Below, one piece after another: positions 35,671 through 44,403 of a stretch of 64,000 nucleotides of DNA. Position numbers and translations under genes: made by a program. Within the stretch, counting starts at the first letter, position 1; the number at the start of each line of letters is the position of its first letter. The stretch lies in contig NZ_CABVHU010000010.1 in the NCBI RefSeq assembly GCF_902497855.1, positions 124,001-188,000 of the forward strand, read 5' to 3'. This DNA is from Pseudomonas fluorescens. Its GTDB lineage: Bacteria > Pseudomonadota > Gammaproteobacteria > Pseudomonadales > Pseudomonadaceae. The notes under the pieces were generated by a model, which did no database searches, was not told the DNA's origin, and worked only from the letters and a program-made list of their open reading frames with translations.

Positions 35671-37122
35671 TTACTGCTGCAACACAGTCGCCTGGTTACC
35701 CGACCCATACTGCTGAACATTCGCCATCTGCGTCATCCCACCCTGATCGACACGGGCAATGTTCCCCGCCCCCTCCTGGGTCACATACGCCACGTTCATG
35801 TTGTCGGCCTGTTTCACAGTGATCTGGTTATCACTCCCGTACTGCGTAGTGAACGCCTGGTTATCCATGCCCGACTGATCGTACTCGGTACTGTTGCCCG
35901 AACCGTTGCTGGTGCCCTGGGCCAGGTTGGTGGTGCCGCGTTGCGAGGCGATGAGGATGTTGTCGCTGCCGTTCTGGTCGAAGTACAGCTCGTTGTAGTT
36001 GTCAGCCTGGCTGACCGTGGTCTTGTTGCCGGTGCCGTTCTGGTTGGTGGTCATGATCTGGCCGGCGCCGGCCTGGGTGAAGCTGGCGATGTTGTTGCTG
36101 CCGAGCTGGTTGACGGTCGCACGCTGGTTGGTACCGAACTGGCCACCTGCTTGCGGGCCTTTCCAGTTGCTGGCGTAGACCTTGTTGTCGTTACCCACCG
36201 AGTTGGCATTGAGCACATGGCTGTCGCCGCTCTGGTAGGTGAAGTGCACGTTGCTGGTGCCCTGTTGGTAGAGCGCCAGGGTCGAGCCGATGGACTCGAA
36301 CTGGTCGGCGTAAATCGCGTTGAGGTCGCCGACTTGCAGGATCTGGGCGACGTTGTTTTCGCCGAAGCTCTGGTCGACGATGGTTTCGTTGGTCAGGCCG
36401 ATCTGGTCGACGGTGACCTTGCTGCTGACGACTTGCGAATCCTGCCAGACTTCGGTGCCGTTCATGTCGCCCAGCTGGTTGATGGTCACAGTGCCGTCGT
36501 TACCAAAACTCTGGTCGCCATAGGCGTAGTTGCCTTCGCCGGCCTGGTTGATATTGATCTGGCCGGCCACGTGGCCGACATGTTCGGCGGTGCCGTAGTT
36601 CGCGGTGCCGTACTGGATGACGGTCGCGTTGTTGACGGTGCCGTACTGCAGTTGCTCGATGTTGGCCTGGTTGTCGTCACCGAGCTGCACGCTGGTGGCG
36701 GTGTTGCCGTCCTGGCCTTCCTGGTAGATGAAGGAGAAGTTGCCGGTGCCTTGCTGTTGTTGCAGCGCCTGGTTGGCGCCGAGTGCGCCTATCGACTGGC
36801 TGGCATGGCTGGTGTTCAAGGCGCCGACCTGTTGCTGGACAATGGTGCTGCCGTTTTCATACAACTGCTCGGCATAGCCGGCGTTGAAGTTACCGAGTTG
36901 ATCCTGGGTAATGGTGCCGGTGGCGTTGTCATGCTTGGCGGCCGCGTTGTTGCCTTCGCCGAGTTGTGTCTGGGTGATGGTACTTAAACTGGCCTGGATT
37001 TGCGTCACTTCGGCGATGTTGGCCGTCCCGACCTGGTTCTGGGTGGAAAGGCTGTCATCGGCCATCGCCTGGGCACTGACAATGACCAGTATGGCGGCGG
37101 TGAGGGGCGTCAGTTTGAACAT
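35671..37122 (-). CDS. csgA: CsgA-like major curlin, greatly extended
   Basis: A 483-residue secreted amyloid subunit, about three times the length of E. coli CsgA. After the signal peptide (LTPLTAAILVIVSAQAMA) the whole protein is made of short strands of the pattern xGxxNxAxxxQ, for example QLGSNNIASFTQ, QYGSDNQITVKQ and EGAGNIARVDQ; I count about 38 strands, equal to about 19 curlin repeats. It should form fibres outside the cell after export by CsgG. One irregular part (SNWKGPQAGGQFG) interrupts the pattern in the middle. GGAGG 8 bases before ATG 37122. Last gene of the structural operon. Confidence 0.93.
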   Translation of the reverse strand: MFKLTPLTAAILVIVSAQAMADDSLSTQNQVGTANIAEVTQIQASLSTITQTQLGEGNNAAAKHDNATGTITQDQLGNFNAGYAEQLYENGSTIVQQQVGALNTSHASQSIGALGANQALQQQQGTGNFSFIYQEGQDGNTATSVQLGDDNQANIEQLQYGTVNNATVIQYGTANYGTAEHVGHVAGQININQAGEGNYAYGDQSFGNDGTVTINQLGDMNGTEVWQDSQVVSSKVTVDQIGLTNETIVDQSFGENNVAQILQVGDLNAIYADQFESIGSTLALYQQGTSNVHFTYQSGDSHVLNANSVGNDNKVYASNWKGPQAGGQFGTNQRATVNQLGSNNIASFTQAGAGQIMTTNQNGTGNKTTVSQADNYNELYFDQNGSDNILIASQRGTTNLAQGTSNGSGNSTEYDQSGMDNQAFTTQYGSDNQITVKQADNMNVAYVTQEGAGNIARVDQGGMTQMANVQQYGSGNQATVLQQ

Positions 37123-37149
37123 GATGAAACCTCCAAGTGGTGCAATGCT

Positions 37150-37611
37150 TTAGCGATACTGTTTGACCGAAACGCTCATGCCGTCCCCCGACTGGGTCAC
37201 GGCACTCGAGAGTCCCGTGCCGGCCTGGTCGATGCTGGCGTCGTTGTTGTTGCCGTTCTGGGAAATCTGCGCGCGGTTGTGGCTGCCGTTTTGCGTGATC
37301 CCGGCGTTGTTGCCCGAACCTTGCTGGGTGATCAGGGCCATCAGGTCGCTGCCTTGCTGCAGGATGAACGCTTCCTGATTGCTCCCCGACTGGACGATGC
37401 GACCGAGCAACGACTGGCCGTTCTGTTGCAGCAGCGCGACGTTGGCCTGGCCGTTCTGGTCGATCAATGCTTGCTGGCCAATCGGCGCCGGCATCTCGCC
37501 GAGGTCGGCGCCGGGGGCCAGGTCGTCGTTCTCCATCAGATCATCGGCCCGCACGCCCGCACTGCTGCAAAGCAGAAGCAGGCAGAGCAGGGTGGCGGTC
37601 GACGTTTTCAT
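37150..37611 (-). CDS. csgB: CsgB-like minor curlin / nucleator
   Basis: A 153-residue secreted protein with signal peptide and an acidic N-terminal stretch (DDLMENDDLAPGADLGEMP), then about five curlin repeats (QNGQANVALLQQNG; QGSGNNAGITQNGSHNRAQISQNG) ending SVKQYR. Size, order and sequence fit CsgB, which starts fibre growth on the surface. 27 bases before csgA. Confidence 0.88.
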   Translation of the reverse strand: MKTSTATLLCLLLLCSSAGVRADDLMENDDLAPGADLGEMPAPIGQQALIDQNGQANVALLQQNGQSLLGRIVQSGSNQEAFILQQGSDLMALITQQGSGNNAGITQNGSHNRAQISQNGNNNDASIDQAGTGLSSAVTQSGDGMSVSVKQYR

Positions 37612-37671
37612 GGCGGTGTCCTTTGGGAGGAGGCCTGCCCCACCGATCGGCCAGATCGGTGGGGCGAGGGC

Positions 37672-39906
37672 TTACTGCACGGTGACGGCGACCGTGCGCA
37701 CGGTGCCTTGGGAGGAGCGGATGGTCGCCGTCGGATTGGCCGACGGGATCACCGTGGTGCTGTTGCTCACCGTCAGCCGCCAGCGTCCGGTCAACGGCAC
37801 GGTGGTGGTACCCAGGGTCACCAGCCCGGTCGGGGTGGTCACCTGGACGGTGATGGTGTTACCCGTAGTCACCGAAGAGGTGCCCGAGAAGTCCCAGTTG
37901 AAGCGGTTGTTGGAGCGGGCCTGGACGGTGGCGGCGGTTACCGCGAAGGTTTCCGCTGCAGGCCTTGGCGAGACTTGCACCGTGACCGTGGCCGGCGCCG
38001 ACTGGGCGCCGAAGCTGTCCCTGGCGATGTAGGTGAAGGTCGTGGTGAAGGCCGTCGTGACCGTGGCCGGTGGGGTGTAGGTGATCACGGTGCCGTCGGT
38101 GCTGACGGTGCCGCGACCGGCCGCCGGTTGGGTCTGGATGGCGACGGTTAACGGCACGTTGCCTTCCGGGTCGGTGTCGTTGGCCAGCACGTTGATCGGT
38201 ACCGCCACGCCCAGGGTCGCGATACTGTCGACGACGGCCACCGGAGGCTGGTTAGGCGCCACGGTGATGGTCACGGTCGCTGGAGCGGTCGAGGCCAGGC
38301 CTTTGACGTCTTGAGCCTTGTAGGTGAAGGTTGTGGTCAGCGGTGCATTGACGACGGCCGGTGGGGTGTAGACCACCGCTGCGGTGCCGCTCAAGGCGAC
38401 GGTGCCCTGGCCGGCGGCCGGTTGGGTCAGCGCGGTGATGCTCAGTGGCGTGTTGCCGTCCGGGTCGCTGTCGTTGCCCAGCAGGTTGAGGGTGATCGGC
38501 ACCCCGAAGCTGGTGCTGCCGGTGTCGGCCACGGCCAGTGGCGCCTGGTTTTCGCCGGTATCCGGTGCGGAACCGACTACCACGACCGGTTCGGTATCGC
38601 TGCCGCCAGCGGCGGATTTGATCGTCACGGTGGCGGGTGGCTGCGGCAGGTCGGCGACGGTCAGGCGTTGCAGGGTGCCGGTCTTCGACAGGCGACCGTA
38701 ACCCTGGGCGACCATGTCCGGCACCGTCACTTCGTCAGTCGATGTCGCTTCGATCAGCAGGCTGTGATTGCTCCAGTTGTAGCGCGCGGTCTGGACTTTC
38801 ACCACGTCCGTGACCTTGCTGGATACCGCCGTCGGCCGGGTTGTACCCGTCGGGCTGGTGGCGGTGACCACCACGACCGGAGGCACGTTGCCGGTGAACT
38901 GACGCTGGCCGAAGAACAGGCCATTGTTGTCGCCGGTCATGTTGATCAGGCACGGCGACAGCGGTGGGCCGGGTACCAGGGCAATGCTTTCCCGGAAACA
39001 CAGGTTCGAGCTGTTGCCCGATTTACCGAAGACTTCGACCCGCGTGCCGGTACCGGTGCGCCGATAGGTGGCGCGGTCGATTTCCACCGGGGTCTGGGCA
39101 CGGTTGTCGAGGACTTTGCCGGACACCGTGAACAGGTTGGTCTCGATGGTCCCGGCCGGTCCCTGGATGCGCACGAAGTTGGTGTTGTTGGGGCTGCCGG
39201 TGACCTGTTCGGTGAGGTTCGGATCGCCGACGAACGTGTCTACGGTCCCGGTGTCCGGGTTCATCTCGGTGTAGGGGCCATTCACGCTGCGCAGGAACGG
39301 GCCGACGTTGCCGTTCAGCACGCCGCTGAAATTCCCCGGCCCACCGATGCCGATGTCCCGGGTCATATTGATGGCGCGCCGACCCGTGGTGGTGACGTTG
39401 ATCGTTTCCACCCCGTAAGGGTGGGTGATGGTATAGACCCCTGGCGTCGGCACCGAGACACGCAGGCGGATCCGCGCGAAGGAGACCTGGTCACCGTCCA
39501 CCGGGGTTTCGGCGCCGAATGCCGCCTCGATCGCGGCCACGTAGACTTCCAGTTCATACCCGCTGTTGCCGACTTGCGGGATCTCGGTCTCCGCCGCAAA
39601 CCAGAAGGCTTCTCCAGGCCAGTTGTCGGGGAAGACCATCGGCTGGGCGTCGTCGTAAACGCCCGGTTCCGTCGCCAGGACGCACATGTACGACGGTGGG
39701 TTGGTGACCGGCACCCGCGAGCTGGCGGCCCGGGACTGGCACAGCTCCAGCTTCAATTGATTGTTGTCCTGATACCACATGGGAAATTTCCCCGTGGCAA
39801 AGGTGTAAGGGCCGGGGTCGACGGCGGCGAGTTGCGCGAATGCGCTGCCGGACAGCGATAAAGTCAGTCCCAGGGCGTTGAGCGCCAGGCGTGGCCAATT
39901 GTTCAT
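37672..39906 (-). CDS. Large secreted protein with Ig-like (Big_9/cadherin-like) repeats
   Basis: A 744-residue secreted protein. The N-terminal ~400 residues match the neighbouring 448-residue protein: both have AAVDPGPY / YAVDPGPY after the signal peptide, YQDNNQLKLELCQSRA versus YQDTHGRTLDLCLSKA, PSYMC, FSGVLNGNVGPFLRSVNGPYTE. Two tandem Ig-like domains follow (NLLGNDSDPDGNTPLSITAL and NVLANDTDPEGNVPLTVAI, each with a Ca-binding-like D-x-D-P-[DE]-G-N). These domains usually make extended surface rods. Start 39906 has AGGAGG 5 bases upstream. Function unknown; a T2SS substrate or matrix protein is likely from context. Confidence 0.75.
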   Translation of the reverse strand: MNNWPRLALNALGLTLSLSGSAFAQLAAVDPGPYTFATGKFPMWYQDNNQLKLELCQSRAASSRVPVTNPPSYMCVLATEPGVYDDAQPMVFPDNWPGEAFWFAAETEIPQVGNSGYELEVYVAAIEAAFGAETPVDGDQVSFARIRLRVSVPTPGVYTITHPYGVETINVTTTGRRAINMTRDIGIGGPGNFSGVLNGNVGPFLRSVNGPYTEMNPDTGTVDTFVGDPNLTEQVTGSPNNTNFVRIQGPAGTIETNLFTVSGKVLDNRAQTPVEIDRATYRRTGTGTRVEVFGKSGNSSNLCFRESIALVPGPPLSPCLINMTGDNNGLFFGQRQFTGNVPPVVVVTATSPTGTTRPTAVSSKVTDVVKVQTARYNWSNHSLLIEATSTDEVTVPDMVAQGYGRLSKTGTLQRLTVADLPQPPATVTIKSAAGGSDTEPVVVVGSAPDTGENQAPLAVADTGSTSFGVPITLNLLGNDSDPDGNTPLSITALTQPAAGQGTVALSGTAAVVYTPPAVVNAPLTTTFTYKAQDVKGLASTAPATVTITVAPNQPPVAVVDSIATLGVAVPINVLANDTDPEGNVPLTVAIQTQPAAGRGTVSTDGTVITYTPPATVTTAFTTTFTYIARDSFGAQSAPATVTVQVSPRPAAETFAVTAATVQARSNNRFNWDFSGTSSVTTGNTITVQVTTPTGLVTLGTTTVPLTGRWRLTVSNSTTVIPSANPTATIRSSQGTVRTVAVTVQ

Positions 39907-39941
39907 GATGCCTCCTGATGAGGATCTGGGCATGTGAGCGT

Positions 39942-41288
39942 TCATTGCACGATGACCACTTCTTCGGTGTCGCTGCCGCCATTGGATGACGTCACGCGAA
40001 CCCTGGCCGGTGGTATCGGCGAGATCCCGGTGGCCAGGGTCTTCACCGCGCCTTCGCCACTGAGGGCGCCGATGGCGGCACCACTGGCGGAGGCGGCGGT
40101 CAGCACCGGCGGCGAGGTTTCATCGCTGGTCGAGGCCACGAGGGTCAGTTGCCCGCTGCTGAGGCTGTATTCCGCACGCTGGATCACCACCAGGTCGGTC
40201 AGCGCCATGGACAGGGTGGTCGGTGTGCTGGTGGGGATCGCCAGGTGGTTGTCGGCGGTCACCTGCACCGTGCTCGGCAAGGTCGGGTTGGCCGCGGACT
40301 GCGCGTACCAGTTGCCGGTGGTGGTGGCTTCGCTCATGTTCAGCACCGGGTTGTTGCTGGTCACGGCGGCAGTCGCCGGCGGCGGGGGCGCCATGACGAA
40401 CACGTCCTGCTGGGCGATCGGCGCGCTTGCACCGGCTTTGCGCGAGTAGGTGCTGCGCTGGGCGATCATCGGCGTCGGCCGCACCACCGTCGATAACTTG
40501 CCGGAGATGCTGAACAGCGTGGTGCGCAGATCAAGGCCATTGGGCCCTTCGATGCGCACGAAGTTGGTGTTGAACGGACTGCCGGTGATGGCCTCTTCGA
40601 GGTTCGGGTCGCCGATGAATTTCTCGGCCGCACCGGTCAGCGGATTGGTCTCGGTGTACGGGCCGTTGACGCTGCGCAGGAAGGGGCCGACGTCGCCGCG
40701 CAGGGCGCCGTCGTAGGTTTTCGGCGAACCGATGCCGATGTCGCGGGTCATGTTGATCGCCCGGGTGCCCCCGGCGGGCACGTCGAATATGTCGACCCCA
40801 TAAGGGTGGGTGATGGTGTACGTGCCGGCAGTGGGCACGTCGACGCGGATACGTACCCGGGCAAAACTCATCTGGTCGCCTTCTACCGGTTCTTCAGCGG
40901 CGAAGGCTGCTTCGATGGCGGTACCGAACGACAGGTCGATGCCCCGGGCAGCGTCGACGATTTCCGCGTCGGCGGTGAACCAGAAAGCTTCGTCAGGGAA
41001 GTTGGTCGGGAAGACGATGGGTTGTGCATCGTCGAATACGCCGGGGGTCGGCAACAACGTACACATGTACGACGGCGCGCCGGGTGCTCCGGGAGCCCTG
41101 GAGCTGACCGCCTTGGACAGGCACAGGTCGAGGGTTCGACCGTGGGTGTCCTGATACCAGGCGGCGAACGAGCCATTGGCGGGAAGGTAAGGTCCGGGGT
41201 CGACAGCGTACAACGCTGCCTGGGCGACGCCTTGGGCCAGAGCACTCACGACCAGGGCGGCCGCAGTTTTGGACAGTAAGGGGTGCAT
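39942..41288 (-). CDS. Secreted protein of unknown function, paralogue of its neighbour
   Basis: A 448-residue secreted protein (signal peptide LLSKTAAALVVSALAQGVAQA) that I do not assign to a family. Its core shares several blocks with the next gene: YAVDPGPYLP, AWYQDTHGRTLDLC, TPGVFDDAQPIVFPTNFPDEAFWF, YTITHPYG, GPFLRSVNGPYTETNP, FNTNFVRIEGP. It has four conserved cysteines-like positions near the start (LCLSKA, SYMC). Behind a sigma54 promoter as the first gene of the operon that also makes curlins. GAGGG 9 bases before ATG 41288. Confidence 0.7.
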   Translation of the reverse strand: MHPLLSKTAAALVVSALAQGVAQAALYAVDPGPYLPANGSFAAWYQDTHGRTLDLCLSKAVSSRAPGAPGAPSYMCTLLPTPGVFDDAQPIVFPTNFPDEAFWFTADAEIVDAARGIDLSFGTAIEAAFAAEEPVEGDQMSFARVRIRVDVPTAGTYTITHPYGVDIFDVPAGGTRAINMTRDIGIGSPKTYDGALRGDVGPFLRSVNGPYTETNPLTGAAEKFIGDPNLEEAITGSPFNTNFVRIEGPNGLDLRTTLFSISGKLSTVVRPTPMIAQRSTYSRKAGASAPIAQQDVFVMAPPPPATAAVTSNNPVLNMSEATTTGNWYAQSAANPTLPSTVQVTADNHLAIPTSTPTTLSMALTDLVVIQRAEYSLSSGQLTLVASTSDETSPPVLTAASASGAAIGALSGEGAVKTLATGISPIPPARVRVTSSNGGSDTEEVVIVQ

Positions 41289-41347
41289 GAGTTAATCCCT
41301 CTATCAGAGTACCTGTCCCGTGGGGATGGGTCAGTTGAGAGGGCTTC

Positions 41348-41363
41348 GGCAACTTCCGTACCA
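41348..41363 (-). promoter_or_regulatory. Sigma54 (-24/-12) promoter of the curlin / secreted-protein operon
   Basis: On the minus strand the sequence reads TGGTACGGAAGTTGCC: GG and GC are 12 bases apart and it fits TGGCACG-N4-TTGCW with two mismatches. The start is predicted near 41338, 50 bases before the ATG at 41288. Confidence 0.8.
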
Positions 41364-41452
41364 AGCGGCGAAAACGTTCTTGAGAGGTCCGGGACACGGG
41401 CATGGGACGGACAAACGCCGTCAGGCCGTCGCTCGAGCGAACGGGCCATTGT

Positions 41453-41466
41453 CCCCAGCATTGGGG
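41453..41466. promoter_or_regulatory. CCCC-N6-GGGG palindrome, putative activator (MnxR) site
   Basis: CCCCAGCATTGGGG lies about 90-105 bases upstream of the leftward -24/-12 promoter and about 110 bases before mnxS1 on the other side, so it can serve both divergent genes. CCCC-GACATC-GGGC at 41514-41527 is a one-mismatch copy 61 bases away. Confidence 0.65.
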
Positions 41467-41576
41467 GCAGGTGGGTATAGCGGGGAACGGTGGGATCGTT
41501 GCCATGGGCCAAACCCCGACATCGGGCAAACGGCCATTAGTGGGCTATAACCCTATAGGGGAAACGTCGGGAACAA

Positions 41577-43031
41577 ATGTCCATGAACATGCTTACCAAT
41601 GCGCTCCAGTCGCAGGAGGGCGATACTCGCCTGCACTCGCGCAAGCCACCGTTCAATCTGTTGCGCTGGTTTTCGCTGATCAGCCTGGCGGTGATCGGCA
41701 CGGTTGCCGTGGCGCTGGGGTCGGTGTCCACGCGGTTCGTGATTACCGAAAGCGTGCAGCGCGATGCCTTGCTGACGTCCCAGTTCATTCAGGCGATCGC
41801 CTCGGCCGAGGTACGCCATGTGTCGATTCCCAACGTGCGGACCATGGGCGAATTGCTCGACCCACGCAAGGACAAGGACTTCCCCGACGTCGACCCCATG
41901 GCCCGGGCCAATGCCCGTGGCGAATTCCTCGACCATATCGAACACTTGCCGGACGTGATCCTCGCCAACATCTACGCCCCCGACCGCATGGTGATCTGGT
42001 CGACCAACCCGGCATTGATGGGCACCACCATCCATACCGACGACGACCTGGACCAAGCCTTTGCCTCCAAGACTCCGGTGTCGGCCAGCTATCACAACGT
42101 CGACCACAGCCGCATGGAGCAAAAGTTCGTAACGCCCCCCGAATACATCTTCATCGAGAACTACATTCCGCTGTTCGATGCCGACGGCGACAAAGTCACC
42201 GCGATGGTCGAGATCTACAAGGAGCCCAAGGACCTGATCAATCGCATGGAGCGCGGCCTGGTATTGATCTGGCTGGCCACCGCCCTGGGCGGCGGGCTGA
42301 TTTACCTGGGGCTGTACTGGATCGTGCGCCGGGCAGCGACTCTGCTGGCGGCGCAACAGCAGCAACTGATCACCAACGAAACCTTTGTCGCTCTGGGCGA
42401 GATGTCGTCGGCGGTGGCCCATAGCCTGCGCAATCCATTGGCGACCATTCGCTCCAGCGCTGAACTGGCGCTGGAGTTCGACACTGGCGCGGCGCACAAG
42501 AACATCAACGACATCATTGGCCAGGTCGATCGCATGTCGAAATGGGTCAGGGAGCTGCTGCAATCCTTGCGCCCGCTCAACGACGAGGCGGAGTCGGTCA
42601 ATCTGGTGGTGGCGTTGCATGACAGCCTCATGGCCTTCGAGCAGCAGATCGCCAAGGCCAACGTCCTGGTCGTGTTCGAGCCCAGGGAAACGCCCATGGT
42701 CCTGAGCCAGCAGGTGCAGTTGACCCAGATCCTCAACAGCTTGCTGGCCAATGCACTGGAGGCGATGGAGAAGGGCGGCACGCTCACCATCGCCCTGGAG
42801 CCGACCGATGCCCAAGGCATTAGCGTGTTAGTCAGCGACACCGGCAAAGGCATGAACGAAGAGCAACGCAGCATGGCTTTCCGGCCGTTTTACACCACCA
42901 AACGCGCAGGCCTGGGGGTCGGACTGGTGCTGGTGAAGCGGATCATGGATCGCTTCGGCGGCGCGGTGACCCTGGAAAGCCGCGAGGGCGAGGGCACGAC
43001 GGTGCGTCTTTCGTTCAAACGGCTGCACTGA
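41577..43031 (+). CDS. mnxS1: Sensor histidine kinase MnxS1
   Basis: A 484-residue membrane kinase. Two helices (WFSLISLAVIGTVAVALG and LVLIWLATALGGGLIYLGLYWI, about residue 230) enclose a periplasmic sensor domain. The phospho-acceptor is His282 in ALGEMSSAVAHSLRNPLATI; N-box QILNSLLANALEAM, G1 DTGKGM and G2 GLGVGLVL make the ATPase complete. It is paralogous to the gene at 44404 across its full length. In P. putida GB-1 two such kinases and MnxR are required for Mn(II) oxidation; this order is assigned by similarity of arrangement. Start at 41577 is the first ATG of two near each other. Confidence 0.85.
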   Translation: MSMNMLTNALQSQEGDTRLHSRKPPFNLLRWFSLISLAVIGTVAVALGSVSTRFVITESVQRDALLTSQFIQAIASAEVRHVSIPNVRTMGELLDPRKDKDFPDVDPMARANARGEFLDHIEHLPDVILANIYAPDRMVIWSTNPALMGTTIHTDDDLDQAFASKTPVSASYHNVDHSRMEQKFVTPPEYIFIENYIPLFDADGDKVTAMVEIYKEPKDLINRMERGLVLIWLATALGGGLIYLGLYWIVRRAATLLAAQQQQLITNETFVALGEMSSAVAHSLRNPLATIRSSAELALEFDTGAAHKNINDIIGQVDRMSKWVRELLQSLRPLNDEAESVNLVVALHDSLMAFEQQIAKANVLVVFEPRETPMVLSQQVQLTQILNSLLANALEAMEKGGTLTIALEPTDAQGISVLVSDTGKGMNEEQRSMAFRPFYTTKRAGLGVGLVLVKRIMDRFGGAVTLESREGEGTTVRLSFKRLH

Positions 43032-43048
43032 AAACGGGTGTGAACGTT

Positions 43049-43062
43049 CCCCGTTAGCGGGT
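43049..43062 (+). promoter_or_regulatory. CCCC-N6-GGGT, degenerate activator (MnxR) site
   Basis: CCCCGTTAGCGGGT has one mismatch to the CCCC-N6-GGGG palindrome and lies about 100-120 bases upstream of the -24/-12 promoter at 43158, like the other sites. Confidence 0.5.
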
Positions 43063-43157
43063 GTCATTCCCCAATCGTTTTCCGGTCATGGCACATTGAT
43101 GTTGATAAGCCACTGTTTTGTCAGTCGTTAATTCATTGTAAAAACCTGTTACAAATC

Positions 43158-43173
43158 TGGCGAGCTACTTGCA
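43158..43173 (+). promoter_or_regulatory. Sigma54 (-24/-12) promoter of the SCO-cytochrome c gene
   Basis: TGGCGAGCTACTTGCA fits TGGCACG-N4-TTGCW with two mismatches at the correct spacing. Predicted start near 43184, 29 bases before ATG 43213. Confidence 0.78.
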
Positions 43174-43212
43174 CATCACCCATACCCCTTAATGACTTCG
43201 AGGCGGCGGGTG

Positions 43213-44301
43213 ATGGACAGCAAAGCGCGGTTCCCTTTCAGTGACGAACGACAGCCCGAACCCACCGACCCTTGCGCGTATTACGACGAATCCGCCGATA
43301 AACCGGCCGCGCGGAACGCCTTGGGCATGCAGCTGATACTGATACTGGTGAGCTGTCTGCTGGCTACCTGGTTGTTGGTGGCTCACGAGGTGGTCGAAGC
43401 GCCCGCTGACGTCGTGACACCTTGGGGCGCCGGTTATTTTCCCAATACCCTGCTGACCGACCAGGACGGTCGGCAGGTGCATTTCTTCGATGACCTGATC
43501 CGGGACAAGGTGGTGGTGATCAATTTCATCTTCACTACGTGCAGCGATTCCTGCCCGCTGGAAACCGCGCGCCTGCGTCAGGTGCAACAGTTGCCGGGGG
43601 ACCGGGTCGGCAAGGACATCTTTTTCTATTCCATCAGCATCGATCCGCTCAGCGACACGCCCGCGGTGCTCAAGTCCTACGCGCAACGGTTCAAGGCGGG
43701 GCCGGGCTGGCTATTTCTCACCGGCGACTTCGACGCTGTCACCGAGCTGCGGCACAAGCTCGGGCTGTTCATCGAAGGCGTCGACAACGGACGCAACAAA
43801 GACCACAACCTGAGCCTGATCGTCGGCAACCAGGCCACGGGCCGCTGGATGAAAGCGTCGCCCTTCGAGAACCCGTGGATTCTGGCCGATCAGTTGGCCA
43901 ACACCTTGCAGAACTGGAAGCAGCCCAGTGTCGAGCAAAGCTACGCCAATGCGCCGCAGCTGCGGCCGCCCAGCAACGGCGAAGAATTGTTTCGCACCCG
44001 CTGCGCATCGTGTCACAGCCTCGGCCCGCAGGACGGCCAAGGCATCGGCCTGCGCAGCATCGGTCCCGACCTGATCGGCGTCACTCGCCAGCGCGAGCCG
44101 GCCTGGCTGGCTCGCTGGATTCGCGAGCCGGACCGCATGCTGGCGGAAAAGGACCCGATCGCGATGCAATTGTTCGAGCGCTTCGACCGGATACCGATGC
44201 CCAACCTGCGTCTGGATGAGAACGCGGCGCAGTCCATCCTGGCATTTTTGCAGGAAGAAACCGAGCGCCAGCAGCCGTTGCAGGCTGTGAAAACGCAGTA
44301 G
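43213..44301 (+). CDS. SCO1-cytochrome c fusion, membrane anchored
   Basis: A 362-residue protein: a ~40-residue N-terminal tail, one membrane helix (LILILVSCLLATWLLVAH), a SCO1 domain with FIFTTCSDSCPL (CxxxC) and NKDHNLSLIVGN (third copper ligand His), then a cytochrome c domain (FRTRCASCHSLGPQDG, CxxCH; distal Met in PMPNLRLD). The fusion places copper transfer and electron transfer together. It sits between the two kinase genes; a copper- or redox-based link to signalling is possible but not shown. ATG 43213 is chosen over 43192 because GAGG is about 9 bases upstream and it suits the predicted transcription start. Confidence 0.9.
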   Translation: MDSKARFPFSDERQPEPTDPCAYYDESADKPAARNALGMQLILILVSCLLATWLLVAHEVVEAPADVVTPWGAGYFPNTLLTDQDGRQVHFFDDLIRDKVVVINFIFTTCSDSCPLETARLRQVQQLPGDRVGKDIFFYSISIDPLSDTPAVLKSYAQRFKAGPGWLFLTGDFDAVTELRHKLGLFIEGVDNGRNKDHNLSLIVGNQATGRWMKASPFENPWILADQLANTLQNWKQPSVEQSYANAPQLRPPSNGEELFRTRCASCHSLGPQDGQGIGLRSIGPDLIGVTRQREPAWLARWIREPDRMLAEKDPIAMQLFERFDRIPMPNLRLDENAAQSILAFLQEETERQQPLQAVKTQ

Positions 44302-44403
44302 CGGCCAAATAATATCAATGGCGCCATCAGTCTCGAACAATGCCACCTACACTGATTCGAAACACGGCTGAAAAGGCTTGTTGCAAGCATCCAGGACCCA
44401 CCC

